NCBI RefSeq assembly: GCF_030409415.1
Contig: NZ_JAUFPW010000014.1
Span: 1 to 39,063 of the forward strand
Origin: Pedobacter aquatilis
Lineage (GTDB): Bacteria > Bacteroidota > Bacteroidia > Sphingobacteriales > Sphingobacteriaceae
Length of the DNA: 39,063 nt
Direction of reading: 5' to 3'
Shown here one piece after another: positions 16,829-25,783 of this stretch. Positions within the stretch are counted from its first letter, which is position 1, and each line of letters starts with the position of its first letter. The notes below the pieces were generated by a model, which had not been told where the DNA came from, did not search any database, and was given only the letters and a program-made list of their open reading frames with translations. The position numbers and the translations under genes are program-made.

Positions 16829-19800
16829 TTAAAAGTTAACATTTAAACCTGCAGTGTACGTTCTGGTGTTTGGATATTGAAAACGACCGTAAACTGCATT
16901 ATTTTCAGGATCTAATCCCCTCCATTTTGTCCAGGTAAACAAATTCTGTCCTTGAACAAAGATTTTAACACCTTTAATGATTTTAGTTTTTTCTAAAATT
17001 GATTTCGGGATAGCATAACCGATGTTCACATTTCTTAACCTTAAGAAAGAAGCATCCTGAATATCTTTTGATGTAAAGTTTCTAGGAATATCGAATTTTT
17101 GAAGGATTGCATCATTACCAGAATCCCCCGGAACCTGCCATCTGTTTTCTAACATTCTAACGCTTTGATTACTGGTTGCATAGCGCTGATTTTCGTTATA
17201 AAAATCTTCATTATTCCAACGCATAACGTTTGATACGAAAGAAAATAGTGCCGAAGCCGTAATTCCCTTATAACTTAATGAAGTGTTAAAACCACCAGTA
17301 AAAGTTGGATATAAACTACCAGAGTTGGTTGTACTTTGCGTATTTACATTGTAAGTTGTGGTAATGCTTCCATCAAGATTGTAGTATTGTGCTTCTCCTG
17401 TTTGAGGATTTACACCTGCCCAATCCGGAGCAAAATAAGTTCCATAAGGTAAGCCTACTTTTAAAATACGACTGTCTCCATCAGGATATGAATCGGTAAT
17501 ATCAGTTACATGAAGAATTTTGTTTTTATTGTAACCAGCATTAACTCCAACAGACCATAAGAAATTATTTGTTTTGATAACATCACCATTAACTTCAAAT
17601 TCAATACCTCTGTTTCTCATTTTTCCAGAACTTAAGCTAAGTAAAGAGAAACCCGAAGTTGCCGATGGTGGTTGGTCGATAAACATATTGGTTGTCAATC
17701 TGTAGTAATAATCTGTAGCAATACGTAATCTGTTTTTGAATATTGCTAAATCGAAACCCACGTTAGATTCTTTTACATATTCCCAATCGTAATCCGCATT
17801 ACCCGCAGCTGATGGTCTGATAGCAGCAACGCCCCCATAAGATGTTCCAACCGTGTAAGTTGGCAAATAAGTAAAGTCGCCACCAAATGGACTTGCTGTA
17901 ATGCCGTAACTCGCTCTAACTCTTAAATCATTAATAAAATCATTATTCTTTAAAAATTCTTCGCCTTTTGCATTCCAGTTAGCGCCAAACGAATAGAAGC
18001 CATGCCATTTATTTTCTGGTGCAACTCTTGTAGAACCATCATAACGATAACTTGCTGTAGCAGTATATTTATTATCAAAAGTGTAACGGGCAACACCCAT
18101 AAACGAAGCTAAAGCACTTTTAGTTTTACCACCTGTTGTTGAAGGTAAAAACACTGCACTATTAGTTGCTCCTGCCGGAGTTTCTGGTAAGCGACCATCT
18201 ATACCGTACGCACTAAAGCCAAAAGAATTATAGTTATTATAAACATATTCATAAAAAGCTGAAGCCTCGAAATCATGAACATCATTAAACTTTTTGGCAA
18301 AAGTTAATCCGGTTGTTGATATGATGTTGAAGTTTCTTCTGCTTGCATCTGTTAAACGACCTCTTCCACCTAATGTATTTGCAACACTTCTCGATCCATA
18401 ATAAGAATCAGGATTAATAAATTGCTGGTCAGTTGACTGGCGATAATCTATACCTGCCCTGGTTGTTATTTTTAACTCAGGTAAAATCTGGTAAGCAAAA
18501 GCCGTACTAATGATTGATTTTAATTGATCAGTTTTATCTGATGAATTTAACAAACGTTCTAATGCTTGACTACCCTCCCTTTGATCTAAAATAAAATATT
18601 GAGACCTATTACCCGGATGAACCAAAGTTCCATCAAAAGCGTAAGGGTTTTCGTATGGCAAAGCATAATAAACTGATGCCATTGCTGTACCTGCACCAGT
18701 TCCGCCTTCGCCTTCGGTAAAGCTAGATTGAGAATAACCCAAAGATAAATTCACACTACCGCTGAATTTATCATCTTTAAAATCCAAGTTACTTCTTAGT
18801 GAATAACGGTCCAAACCGGTACGTTTAGCTACACCTTCCTGGCTGTAATAATTTAAGGAATTGTAGAAACGTAAATTTTCATTTCCACCGCTAATGCTTA
18901 CCTGTTGCTCCTGGAATTTTCCTCTCTGGAAGAAAATATCTCTCCAATCTGTGTTAATTCTTTTTAAACTATCGATGATAAAATCTGCTCTTGCTCTTGT
19001 TGTTGCAGTTCCTGCAGCATAGGTTGGGTTTTTAGGAGAATATGTCCAGCCGGGGCCAATATTACGACCAAAACTTGCACCAATTTCTTCTTCAAATTGC
19101 AAGCGTTGTTCCGTATTCATCATGGTAAAGTTTGGTCGGCTTAAATTAGAGAAACCATATTGCGAGGTATAATTAACCGCTAATTTACCAGCTTTACCTT
19201 TTTTGGTTGTTAAAACAATTACACCGTTTGAACCTCTTGAGCCATAAAGTGCTTTAGCTGATGCATCTTTCAAAACCGTTGCCGATTCAATATCTTCAGG
19301 ATTGATGGTTTGAAAATAACCAGCTTCGATTGGCACACCATCTAAAACATATAAAGGTGTAGATGAACCGTTTACACTACCAATACCACGAATTACAACT
19401 GCTGCACTTTGACCAGGCTGACCAGAAGTAGAAATTACACTCATACCTGGAACACGACCTTGCAAAATCTGGTCAACTGTTAAACCTGGAACCGTGTTAA
19501 TTTTTTCTGCTGTAACCAATGATGCCGCATTTGCAGATTGAGTTTTCGTATAATTGGTGTAGCCAGTTACCACAATATCACTTAACGTTCCGGCAGATGG
19601 CATTAATTTTAAAGCCCCCAATTGTGCTTTAGCTAAAACTTCTCTATCAGCATAGCCGATGTAAGAGACAACTAAAATTGCGTTTTCATCTACATTTCTG
19701 ATAGAGAAATTACCATTATTGTCTGTGGCGTAAATTGCAGATTGGCCCTTAATGCGAACCGAAGCGCCCGGCATTGGATTCCCTGCTTCATCAACAATTT

Positions 19801-20227
19801 TACCTGTAACATCAATAGCTTTTACCAGCTCATTATTATTTGCTTTTGGAAAAATTAAGATGGTATTTTCTTTAATTTCCCAACCAAAAGGTTGCGATTT
19901 TAAAGCTTGAGTTAATACATCAGAAAGTTCTGCATTTTTTAAATCTATTGTTACCGGTTTAGATTTTTGCTGAATTAAATCGGTATCGTACAAAAAGAAA
20001 TAACCAGTTTGGCGTTTAATTTCCTTTAGAATTTTTACCAGGGGTGTATTTTTCTGACTAATATTTATGCGTTGAGAAAATGCATTGGCACTGACCTGCA
20101 TACATAAAACGATCATTATGAAAATAAAAAGTTTCATAGCCCTAAGAAATTGATGGTTAAAATAATTTGGAGCAAAACCGTTGTGTTTATCCTCCGCGGC
20201 TTTACTACTTCGAGTGTAAAAATTCAT
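16829..20227 (-). CDS. SusC/RagA TonB-dependent outer membrane channel with STN domain
   Basis: TonB-dependent outer membrane transporter of 1132 residues. After a polar lead (1-30) and signal peptide (31-51, ending SANAFSQ) comes an STN signalling domain (about 55-127). Next are a carboxypeptidase-regulatory-like domain (about 137-215), a plug with the SusC signature SATVLKDASAKALYGSRGSN (315-334), and the beta-barrel ending in NVNF. The STN domain is the part that contacts a FecR anti-sigma in trans-envelope signalling, and fecR and sigma genes lie directly upstream (gap 67 bases). Together with SusD it should import oligomers. The long start is kept because linked SusC proteins often have such an N-terminal lead; M31 is the alternative. 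Confidence 0.96.
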   Translation of the reverse strand: MNFYTRSSKAAEDKHNGFAPNYFNHQFLRAMKLFIFIMIVLCMQVSANAFSQRINISQKNTPLVKILKEIKRQTGYFFLYDTDLIQQKSKPVTIDLKNAELSDVLTQALKSQPFGWEIKENTILIFPKANNNELVKAIDVTGKIVDEAGNPMPGASVRIKGQSAIYATDNNGNFSIRNVDENAILVVSYIGYADREVLAKAQLGALKLMPSAGTLSDIVVTGYTNYTKTQSANAASLVTAEKINTVPGLTVDQILQGRVPGMSVISTSGQPGQSAAVVIRGIGSVNGSSTPLYVLDGVPIEAGYFQTINPEDIESATVLKDASAKALYGSRGSNGVIVLTTKKGKAGKLAVNYTSQYGFSNLSRPNFTMMNTEQRLQFEEEIGASFGRNIGPGWTYSPKNPTYAAGTATTRARADFIIDSLKRINTDWRDIFFQRGKFQEQQVSISGGNENLRFYNSLNYYSQEGVAKRTGLDRYSLRSNLDFKDDKFSGSVNLSLGYSQSSFTEGEGGTGAGTAMASVYYALPYENPYAFDGTLVHPGNRSQYFILDQREGSQALERLLNSSDKTDQLKSIISTAFAYQILPELKITTRAGIDYRQSTDQQFINPDSYYGSRSVANTLGGRGRLTDASRRNFNIISTTGLTFAKKFNDVHDFEASAFYEYVYNNYNSFGFSAYGIDGRLPETPAGATNSAVFLPSTTGGKTKSALASFMGVARYTFDNKYTATASYRYDGSTRVAPENKWHGFYSFGANWNAKGEEFLKNNDFINDLRVRASYGITASPFGGDFTYLPTYTVGTSYGGVAAIRPSAAGNADYDWEYVKESNVGFDLAIFKNRLRIATDYYYRLTTNMFIDQPPSATSGFSLLSLSSGKMRNRGIEFEVNGDVIKTNNFLWSVGVNAGYNKNKILHVTDITDSYPDGDSRILKVGLPYGTYFAPDWAGVNPQTGEAQYYNLDGSITTTYNVNTQSTTNSGSLYPTFTGGFNTSLSYKGITASALFSFVSNVMRWNNEDFYNENQRYATSNQSVRMLENRWQVPGDSGNDAILQKFDIPRNFTSKDIQDASFLRLRNVNIGYAIPKSILEKTKIIKGVKIFVQGQNLFTWTKWRGLDPENNAVYGRFQYPNTRTYTAGLNVNF

Positions 20228-20294
20228 ACATTCAGTTTGGTTTAAAGGTTAAATTGATTAGTTATTTGGCATTTTTGCCATCTATTTGGTTAGT

Positions 20295-21476
20295 TTATTT
20301 TTCTGTTAAAACTTTGAGTTTTCTTCCTTCCTCTAATTGGAACTTAATGTTTCCAGTTTTCTCGAGCATTTTTAATACTTCAGATAATTTTGATTTTCTT
20401 GGCACCATTCCGTTAAACCGCTTAGCTGGAACATCCGAGTAGTCGATTTTAATATCATACCATCTTTCCAACTGACTTAGAATAACTTTCAGTTGCGAAT
20501 CGTTAAACTGGAATAATCCGTTTTTCCAGGCAGTTTCATCATCGGTATCAACATCTGCAGCGATTTTAATTGATGCTTCTCCGCCAATACCACTTATTGC
20601 CTGTTCACCAGGCTTTAAAGTTTTAGAAAATTTTAGATTGCTAACCTTCACGCTCCCCTCTAACAAGGTTGTTTTAACCGTATTATCATCTAAATAACTG
20701 TTGATATTGAAATGCGTACCCAATACTTCTACGTTTTGGTTCTGACTTACAACATGAAAAGGCATCGACTTATTTTTTGCAACTTCAAAGTATGCTTCGC
20801 CTGTTAGCACAACCAAACGTTGCTTGCCGGTAAATGCTTCTGGATATTTTAGGGATGATGCTGCATTAAGCCAAACCCTGCTGCCATCCGGCAAAATAAC
20901 TTGATACTGGCCACCTCTTGGCGTTGAAATTGTATTGTAGGCTATATTTTTATGCTGGTTTAAAAGGCTATTGTTTACAATTGTGTAAACCAATTGCCCA
21001 TCTTTTTCTTTTGAAATTCTGATTCCGTCCTGGTCGCTAATATCCGATGAAGTATTTTCATCCAAAACCACTTTAGAGCCATCAGCTAAAGTTAGTATCG
21101 CTTTGTTCTTTCCTGGCAAAATATCTAAATGCTTTCTTTGAGCTTGGGTAGTTGCTAAAAGTTTGGATGTTTTATTGATTTGGAAATAGTAGATACCTGT
21201 AAAAATCAGAACAAGTGCGGCCGCTGCAGAAATATATTTGTATAAGGGAGATATCCTTGTTTTTTTATTGTGCGCAATTTTTTCTTTGATTGCTTCAAAG
21301 TTTAACTGCTCCAGATTTTTTATGTCCTCCGCCGGATTTATATCAGAGCTTTCATCTGTTTTACCTAAAAAATTGTAATATTCTTCGATAAACTGAATTT
21401 CATCGGCATTTGCTTTACCTGATAAATAACGTTCAACAATTTTTTCTAAATCTTTTCGGTTAGGAAATGAATTCAT
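20295..21476 (-). CDS. FecR family anti-sigma factor
   Basis: Inner membrane regulator of 393 residues that holds the ECF sigma until the STN domain of the cognate SusC signals substrate. Order: cytoplasmic N-terminal region (about 1-78), one transmembrane helix (about 80-100, YKYISAAAALVLIFTGIYYF), periplasmic FecR domain (about 175-290; STPRGGQYQVILPDGSRVWL, GEAYFEVAKN, GTHFNINSY), and a DUF4974 region at the end (FNDSQLKVILSQLERWYDIK and after), itself STN-like. It follows the sigma gene after 62 bases and precedes susC. The stretch between it and susC has only a tiny GGCA-TTTT-TGCC hairpin. Confidence 0.95.
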   Translation of the reverse strand: MNSFPNRKDLEKIVERYLSGKANADEIQFIEEYYNFLGKTDESSDINPAEDIKNLEQLNFEAIKEKIAHNKKTRISPLYKYISAAAALVLIFTGIYYFQINKTSKLLATTQAQRKHLDILPGKNKAILTLADGSKVVLDENTSSDISDQDGIRISKEKDGQLVYTIVNNSLLNQHKNIAYNTISTPRGGQYQVILPDGSRVWLNAASSLKYPEAFTGKQRLVVLTGEAYFEVAKNKSMPFHVVSQNQNVEVLGTHFNINSYLDDNTVKTTLLEGSVKVSNLKFSKTLKPGEQAISGIGGEASIKIAADVDTDDETAWKNGLFQFNDSQLKVILSQLERWYDIKIDYSDVPAKRFNGMVPRKSKLSEVLKMLEKTGNIKFQLEEGRKLKVLTEK

Positions 21477-21538
21477 TTTTTCCGGTTTTTATATACTATG
21501 TACCGGATGCAAGGAAATCTCCCAAAAAAGAAAACAAA

Positions 21539-22126
21539 TTATTTTAAAAGAGTGAAATAGGCGGCTACAAGAATCAAAATCATATGCGTTAATCGGAATT
21601 TAAGCGCATGTGTGGCTGTTGTTAATTGATTTTGAACGGTTTTTTGTGAAACATTTAATTCTACAGCGATTTTTGCTGTAGATAAACCTTCAAAATAATG
21701 GAGCAAAAAGATTTTTCGTCGCTTTTCTGGAAGTGCCTTTATGAAAAGTTCAATTAACAAACGAGCTTCCTTTTCCAATAATTCTCCATCTGTTTGCAAA
21801 GGAGAAATTAACTTCTGCTCGAATGTACTACTGAATAAATTGTGCTTACTGCCTTTGCTAATTTGCTTTAGAACCTGAAAACGAACGGCTGTGTGCAAGT
21901 AAGCTAAAGGTTTTTGCAAATCGAGCTCTGCTTTTCTATTCCATAAATCGGCGAAAACATTCTGAATAATATCCTGACATTTCTCTTTTTCGGGCAAACG
22001 TTTGTAAGCTGCATTGTAAAGTTCAGCCCAATAAAGTTTATAGATTTTGCCAAATGCAGCCTCGTCTCCTTTCCTTAATAGGTCAAAAAGTACATTATCG
22101 TTTTCACAATTTCTCGAGGCTTCCAA
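21539..22126 (-). CDS. ECF RNA polymerase sigma-70 factor
   Basis: Alternative sigma factor of 195 residues in the FecI-like group typical of Bacteroidota. Region 2 lies at about 24-90 (DEAAFGKIYKLYWAELYNAA, CQDIIQNVFADLWNRK). Region 4 with its helix-turn-helix lies at about 125-178 (LPEKRRKIFLLHYFEGLSTA, KIAVELNVSQKTVQNQL). The last 15 residues (HMILILVAAYFTLLK) are strongly hydrophobic, which may anchor or sequester the protein at the membrane near FecR. It is first in the run sigma-fecR-susC-susD-hydrolases and should activate susC. It has its own promoter (22149-22179) at the end of the ABC transporter gene. Confidence 0.95.
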   Translation of the reverse strand: MEASRNCENDNVLFDLLRKGDEAAFGKIYKLYWAELYNAAYKRLPEKEKCQDIIQNVFADLWNRKAELDLQKPLAYLHTAVRFQVLKQISKGSKHNLFSSTFEQKLISPLQTDGELLEKEARLLIELFIKALPEKRRKIFLLHYFEGLSTAKIAVELNVSQKTVQNQLTTATHALKFRLTHMILILVAAYFTLLK

Positions 22127-22148
22127 ATGATTAGGTTTGTTGGGAAAC

Positions 22149-22179
22149 CAAACATAGTCATTTTAAGGGCTTTTAGCAA
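22149..22179 (-). promoter_or_regulatory. Promoter of the ECF sigma gene
   Basis: Minus strand: TTG at 22179-22177, 20-base spacer, TATGTTTG at 22156-22149. The -33 box lies within the last codons of the upstream ABC transporter gene. Leader to the ATG at 22126 about 17 bases. Confidence 0.65.
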
Positions 22180-23935
22180 TACCTTCTGATGAGAATTGCA
22201 AGTCGTAAAGCTTTTTGTAATAACCATTTAGCCTTAACAATTCCTGGTGTGTACCTTTCTCCTTAATTTCGCCTTTATCAAGCACAATAATTTGATTGGC
22301 CTTCTGGATGGTTGAAAGGCGATGGGCAATTACAATAGAAGTTCTGCCATCCATTAAATTGTCAATGGCCTTTTGAATCAATAATTCAGTTTCTGTATCA
22401 ACAGATGAGGTGGCTTCATCTAAAACTAAAATTGCCGGATTGTGTACTAAAGCCCGAATGAAAGAAATTAGCTGTGCTTGTCCGGCAGAAAGGGTTGAAC
22501 CTCTTTCCATTACATTGTATTGATAACCACCTGGTAAACGCTCAATAAAATCATGAGCACCAACCTTTTTAGCGGCATTAACCACTTCCTCAATAGTAAT
22601 TTTTGGATTGTTTAAGGTGATGTTATTTAAAATCGTATCCGAAAAAAGGAAAACATCTTGTAAAACGGTTGCGATGTTACTACGCAAATAATTCAATTCT
22701 ATATCATGAATATCTAAGCCATCAACCGTAATTTCACCTTTTTTAACTTCGTAAAAACGGTTTAAAATATTTATGGTTGAAGATTTGCCAGCGCCGGTTG
22801 CACCAACCAAGGCCACGGTTTCGCCAGCTTTTACCTCAAAAGATAAATCCTTTAAAACATAGTTATCATCATTATAAGCAAACCAAACATTTTTAAATTT
22901 GATGTTACCCTCTAGTTTTTCAGGAGCAAGTTTTCCATGATTTGGTGTTTTTTCATCCGTATCTAAAACCTTAAAAACGCGTTCAGCTCCAACCATACCC
23001 ATTTGCAGGGTATTAAATTTATCCGCCAGTTGGCGAATTGGGGTAAAAACCATTCCTAAATACATGATGAATTGTGTGATGGTTCCAGGTGTCACATCAA
23101 GTGGTTTAGCTAAAATACTTTTTGAACCATACCAAATTAATAAACCTAGCGACATGGCAGAGATTAACTCAACAACCGGAAAAAAGATGGAATAATACCA
23201 GTTTGAGCGAATATTTGCATCGCGATAGCGCTTATTTATAGCATAAAACTTTTTGTACTCTTGTCGCTCACGGGCAAAATATTGAACAATTGAAACACCG
23301 GTTATGTGCTCTTGTAAAAAGGTATTCAGATTGGAAACTTCGTTTCTGATTTCCTGAAAGGCAACTTTAATAGCTTTCTGAAATTTTCTGGTTGCAATTA
23401 TCAAAAGCGGAATCGGCAAAAGCACTACCAAACTCAACTCCCAATCGGTAAGCAACATTACGCCAACAATTACTACAATTTGCAGCGAATCGCCAATCAT
23501 GGAGATTAACCCTTCTGAAAATATATCGGCAATGGTTTCTAAATCAGAAACAGTTCTGGTAATTAATTGACCAATGGGGGTTTTATCGAAATATTTTAAG
23601 CGTAACTGGGTAATGTGATTAAAAACGTTAATTCTCAGATCGCGGATAACGGATTGCCCCAAAGTATTGGTTAATAAAGTATGGCTATATTGAATAAGCG
23701 ATTGCAAAATCAGCATAAAAACCATGAGCATTGTCATGTTTACCAAGCCGCTGTAATTGCCTGTTAAAATATAATTATCAAGCGTAAATTTAATAAGAAA
23801 TGGGCGAACTGGAGAAATTGCCGCAAGTAACACCGTTAATATTACCGACCAGACAAAAATAGCACGATATGGCTTTACGTATTGAAAAATACGTTTCAGC
23901 AATCCTGTGTTATATACGTCGCCTGTTACTGCCAT
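22163..23935 (-). CDS. ABC transporter, fused permease and ATPase (MsbA-like exporter)
   Basis: Half-size type IV ABC exporter of 590 residues that forms homo- or heterodimers in the inner membrane. An ABC_membrane domain with six helices (about 25-310) precedes the nucleotide-binding domain (about 343-585). Walker A is GATGAGKSS (378-386), Q-loop Q426, signature STLSAGQAQ (480-488), Walker B ILVLDEATSSVD (502-513) and H-loop IVIAHRLST. The signature reads LSAGQ in place of LSGGQ. The substrate is unknown; lipids, drugs or peptides are typical. The gene is 36 bases before the sigma gene, but that gene's separate promoter argues they are not functionally linked. Confidence 0.95.
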   Translation of the reverse strand: MAVTGDVYNTGLLKRIFQYVKPYRAIFVWSVILTVLLAAISPVRPFLIKFTLDNYILTGNYSGLVNMTMLMVFMLILQSLIQYSHTLLTNTLGQSVIRDLRINVFNHITQLRLKYFDKTPIGQLITRTVSDLETIADIFSEGLISMIGDSLQIVVIVGVMLLTDWELSLVVLLPIPLLIIATRKFQKAIKVAFQEIRNEVSNLNTFLQEHITGVSIVQYFARERQEYKKFYAINKRYRDANIRSNWYYSIFFPVVELISAMSLGLLIWYGSKSILAKPLDVTPGTITQFIMYLGMVFTPIRQLADKFNTLQMGMVGAERVFKVLDTDEKTPNHGKLAPEKLEGNIKFKNVWFAYNDDNYVLKDLSFEVKAGETVALVGATGAGKSSTINILNRFYEVKKGEITVDGLDIHDIELNYLRSNIATVLQDVFLFSDTILNNITLNNPKITIEEVVNAAKKVGAHDFIERLPGGYQYNVMERGSTLSAGQAQLISFIRALVHNPAILVLDEATSSVDTETELLIQKAIDNLMDGRTSIVIAHRLSTIQKANQIIVLDKGEIKEKGTHQELLRLNGYYKKLYDLQFSSEGIAKSP

Positions 23936-24044
23936 TTATTTTAATTTGGAATGAATTATTAATTTTTAATGAGTGAATTTTGAATGAATAAATATCTACA
24001 CGAGACAAAATATTCAATCATCCACTCATTCTATAATTCAATCA

Positions 24045-24794
24045 TTATACATAAGGATACTCTACTTTTACCAAATACAAACCACAAGCTGGTACCGATT
24101 GACCTGCGTTGCTTCTGTTTTTGCTATCGATTATATTTGTAAAATCAGATAAATTAATTTCTTTTTTACCGATTCTAACCAAAGTGCCTACAATTGCCCT
24201 GACCATGTTTCTTAGAAAACGATCGGCTTCAATTGTGAACACTAAACTACCATTTTCTTCTTCAAATTGGGCTCTTACAATTTTACAGTTATTGGTAAAG
24301 GTTTGAGTATTTGATTTGCTAAAACATGAAAAATCGGTGTAATTTAATAATTCGTTTGCTGCTTCGTTCATCAATTTTATATCTAACTTATCTTTTACTA
24401 ACCAAGAACGGTTCAATTTAAAAGGATCTTTTTCAAAATGAATGTAATACTTGTAAGCCCTTGCTGTTGCATCAAATCGTGCATGTGCATCATCAGCTAC
24501 AGCAATAATTTTTTTTGCCGCAATTTGATAAGGAAGCATTGCATTTATACCACCAACTGCTGAAAAAACTTTATCTTCTCTTATATGCTCTACATCGAAA
24601 TGGGCAAAAAACTCCGTTGCGTGTACACCAGAATCGGTTCTGCCACAACCTAAAGTTTCAATCGGTTGCCTAAAAAAAGTAGACATGGCCTTGTCCAATA
24701 ATTCTTGTACCGTTACCGCATTAGGTTGTATTTGCCAGCCGTGGTATAAGCTGCCATCATAAGCAATTTGTATGAAATATCGTTTTTTACTCAA
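24045..24794 (-). CDS. truA: tRNA pseudouridine(38-40) synthase
   Basis: Converts uridines 38-40 in tRNA anticodon arms to pseudouridine. The 249-residue protein has normal length and family motifs: RYFIQIAYDGSLYHGWQIQP (5-24), the catalytic loop GCGRTDSGVHA with D54, RFDATARAYKYYI, and FLRNMVRAIVGTLVRIG. The start is TTG at 24794; no ATG in frame upstream fits, and the next internal ATG would remove the N-terminal strand. A minus-strand -7 box (TACTTTTG) ends only about 8 bases before this TTG, so the transcript would have almost no leader. Confidence 0.95.
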   Translation of the reverse strand: MSKKRYFIQIAYDGSLYHGWQIQPNAVTVQELLDKAMSTFFRQPIETLGCGRTDSGVHATEFFAHFDVEHIREDKVFSAVGGINAMLPYQIAAKKIIAVADDAHARFDATARAYKYYIHFEKDPFKLNRSWLVKDKLDIKLMNEAANELLNYTDFSCFSKSNTQTFTNNCKIVRAQFEEENGSLVFTIEADRFLRNMVRAIVGTLVRIGKKEINLSDFTNIIDSKNRSNAGQSVPACGLYLVKVEYPYV

Positions 24795-24801
24795 AGCGAT
24801 G

Positions 24802-24809
24802 CAAAAGTA
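24802..24809 (-). promoter_or_regulatory. Candidate truA -7 box
   Basis: TACTTTTG on the minus strand is a full match to TAnnTTTG. The expected -33 area is occupied by a simple repeat, with the nearest TTG 26 bases away. The predicted start of transcription lies within a few bases of the TTG start codon. Confidence 0.45.
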
Positions 24810-24818
24810 CGTTTTATG

Positions 24819-24898
24819 GATTAAGGATAAAAGAACAAAGAGTAAGGATTAAGGAACAAAGAGTAAGGATTAAGGATAAAAGAACAAAGTGTAAAGAT
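24819..24898. repeat. Purine-rich simple repeat
   Basis: Reiterated AAGGATTAAGGAACAAAGAGT and AAGGATAAAAGAACAAAG words fill the gap between divergent truA and the DUF4293 gene. The same words occur inverted at about 880-926 and in another form at 29531-29656. Confidence 0.8.
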
Positions 24899-24919
24899 TA
24901 TATTTGAAATTATAGCGCC

Positions 24920-24951
24920 TTGCTTATTTATCGCAAAAAAATATAATTTTG
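24920..24951 (+). promoter_or_regulatory. Promoter of the DUF4293 gene
   Basis: TTG at 24920-24922, 21-base spacer, TAATTTTG at 24944-24951. The predicted transcription start (about 24955-24958) coincides with the ATG at 24956, so a leaderless mRNA is expected. Confidence 0.6.
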
Positions 24952-24955
24952 TAGC

Positions 24956-25408
24956 ATGATACAAAGAATACAATCTATTTGGCTTTTCTTAGCAGCTATA
25001 GTTTTAGTTATAATGTTATTCTTACCAATTATAAGTAAAGAGGTTAATAACATAAATGCCACAGTACGGACCTCAGGATTATACATTGGCAATCCGGAAA
25101 TTAAGAGCGAAAGTTTTACACCACTTTTAATTACAAATATTGCAGTTGCCGTTATGTGTTTCATTAATATTTTTAATTTCAGAAAAAGAGCAGTACAGAA
25201 ACGAATTGCAATATTTACTATTGCGGCAATTGCAGGTTTTGCTTTCTGGTGCAGTAATTATGCTTATAAAATTCCAGGGGGAGTTGAAGGTGCAAATTTT
25301 GAAATAGGAGCCTACTTACCGGCAGTTGCAATATTATTTATTGTTTTAGCCATTTTCGGCATTAATAAAGATGAAAGATTAATACGCTCTGCAGAAAGGT
25401 TGCGGTAA
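24956..25408 (+). CDS. DUF4293 family membrane protein
   Basis: A 150-residue inner membrane protein with four predicted membrane helices (about 7-27, 51-70, 77-97 and 109-132). It has the characteristic opening MIQRIQSIWLFLAAI and a basic C-terminus (KDERLIRSAERLR). These features match DUF4293, a family found in Bacteroidota and of unknown function. It is transcribed away from truA and probably alone. The ATG at 24956 follows a promoter so closely that the message is probably leaderless. Confidence 0.8.
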   Translation: MIQRIQSIWLFLAAIVLVIMLFLPIISKEVNNINATVRTSGLYIGNPEIKSESFTPLLITNIAVAVMCFINIFNFRKRAVQKRIAIFTIAAIAGFAFWCSNYAYKIPGGVEGANFEIGAYLPAVAILFIVLAIFGINKDERLIRSAERLR

Positions 25409-25750
25409 TAGTAATTCAGTTTTTGCCTTTTAAACCCGATTGTAACGGAAATACTTTTTTGGCTTAACGAGAAAAATTGCCACGTCGTTCCTCCTAGCAA
25501 TGACGTACGTGGGCTGTGAATAAGAAGTAAAAAGATTGCAGTGTAAAGCGGGACTGATTCACCCCATATTTTACAGGTTTTGATTTTCAAATCTTAATTA
25601 ATTTTTATGAAAATCGAGTAGGCATTCTACTCAATATCCATCATCCATTTTCCATCTCACTTTTCACCTAATTCCTTTCTTCCTAATTCTCAAATATTTA
25701 GCTTAAAAAACTATTTCCTTAACAATCAATAAAATACGGATTATTAACCG
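25409..25750. other. Gene-free gap before the helicase gene
   Basis: Contains one REP-like element (ATTGCCACGTCGTTCCTCCT, then AGCAATGACGT, 25476-25506) and a pyrimidine-rich simple stretch at about 25631-25692 (CATCATCCATTTTCCATCTC and similar). No gene is supported here; the short reverse frame at 25312-25590 is not convincing. Confidence 0.6.
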
Positions 25751-25758
25751 TACCTTTG
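25751..25758 (+). promoter_or_regulatory. -7 box of the DEAD-box helicase gene
   Basis: TACCTTTG matches TAnnTTTG; no TTG at the -33 position. The leader to the ATG at 25784 is about 20 bases. Confidence 0.5.
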
Positions 25759-25783
25759 CGGCTCAATTAAAAATAAAAGACGA

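Noticed and set aside
15426..20227. Glycan utilisation locus, because SusC/SusD are present
   Set aside because: No glycoside hydrolase, lyase or sulfatase is in the run; all linked enzymes are peptidases. The GH29 gene lies over 10 kb away with unrelated genes between.
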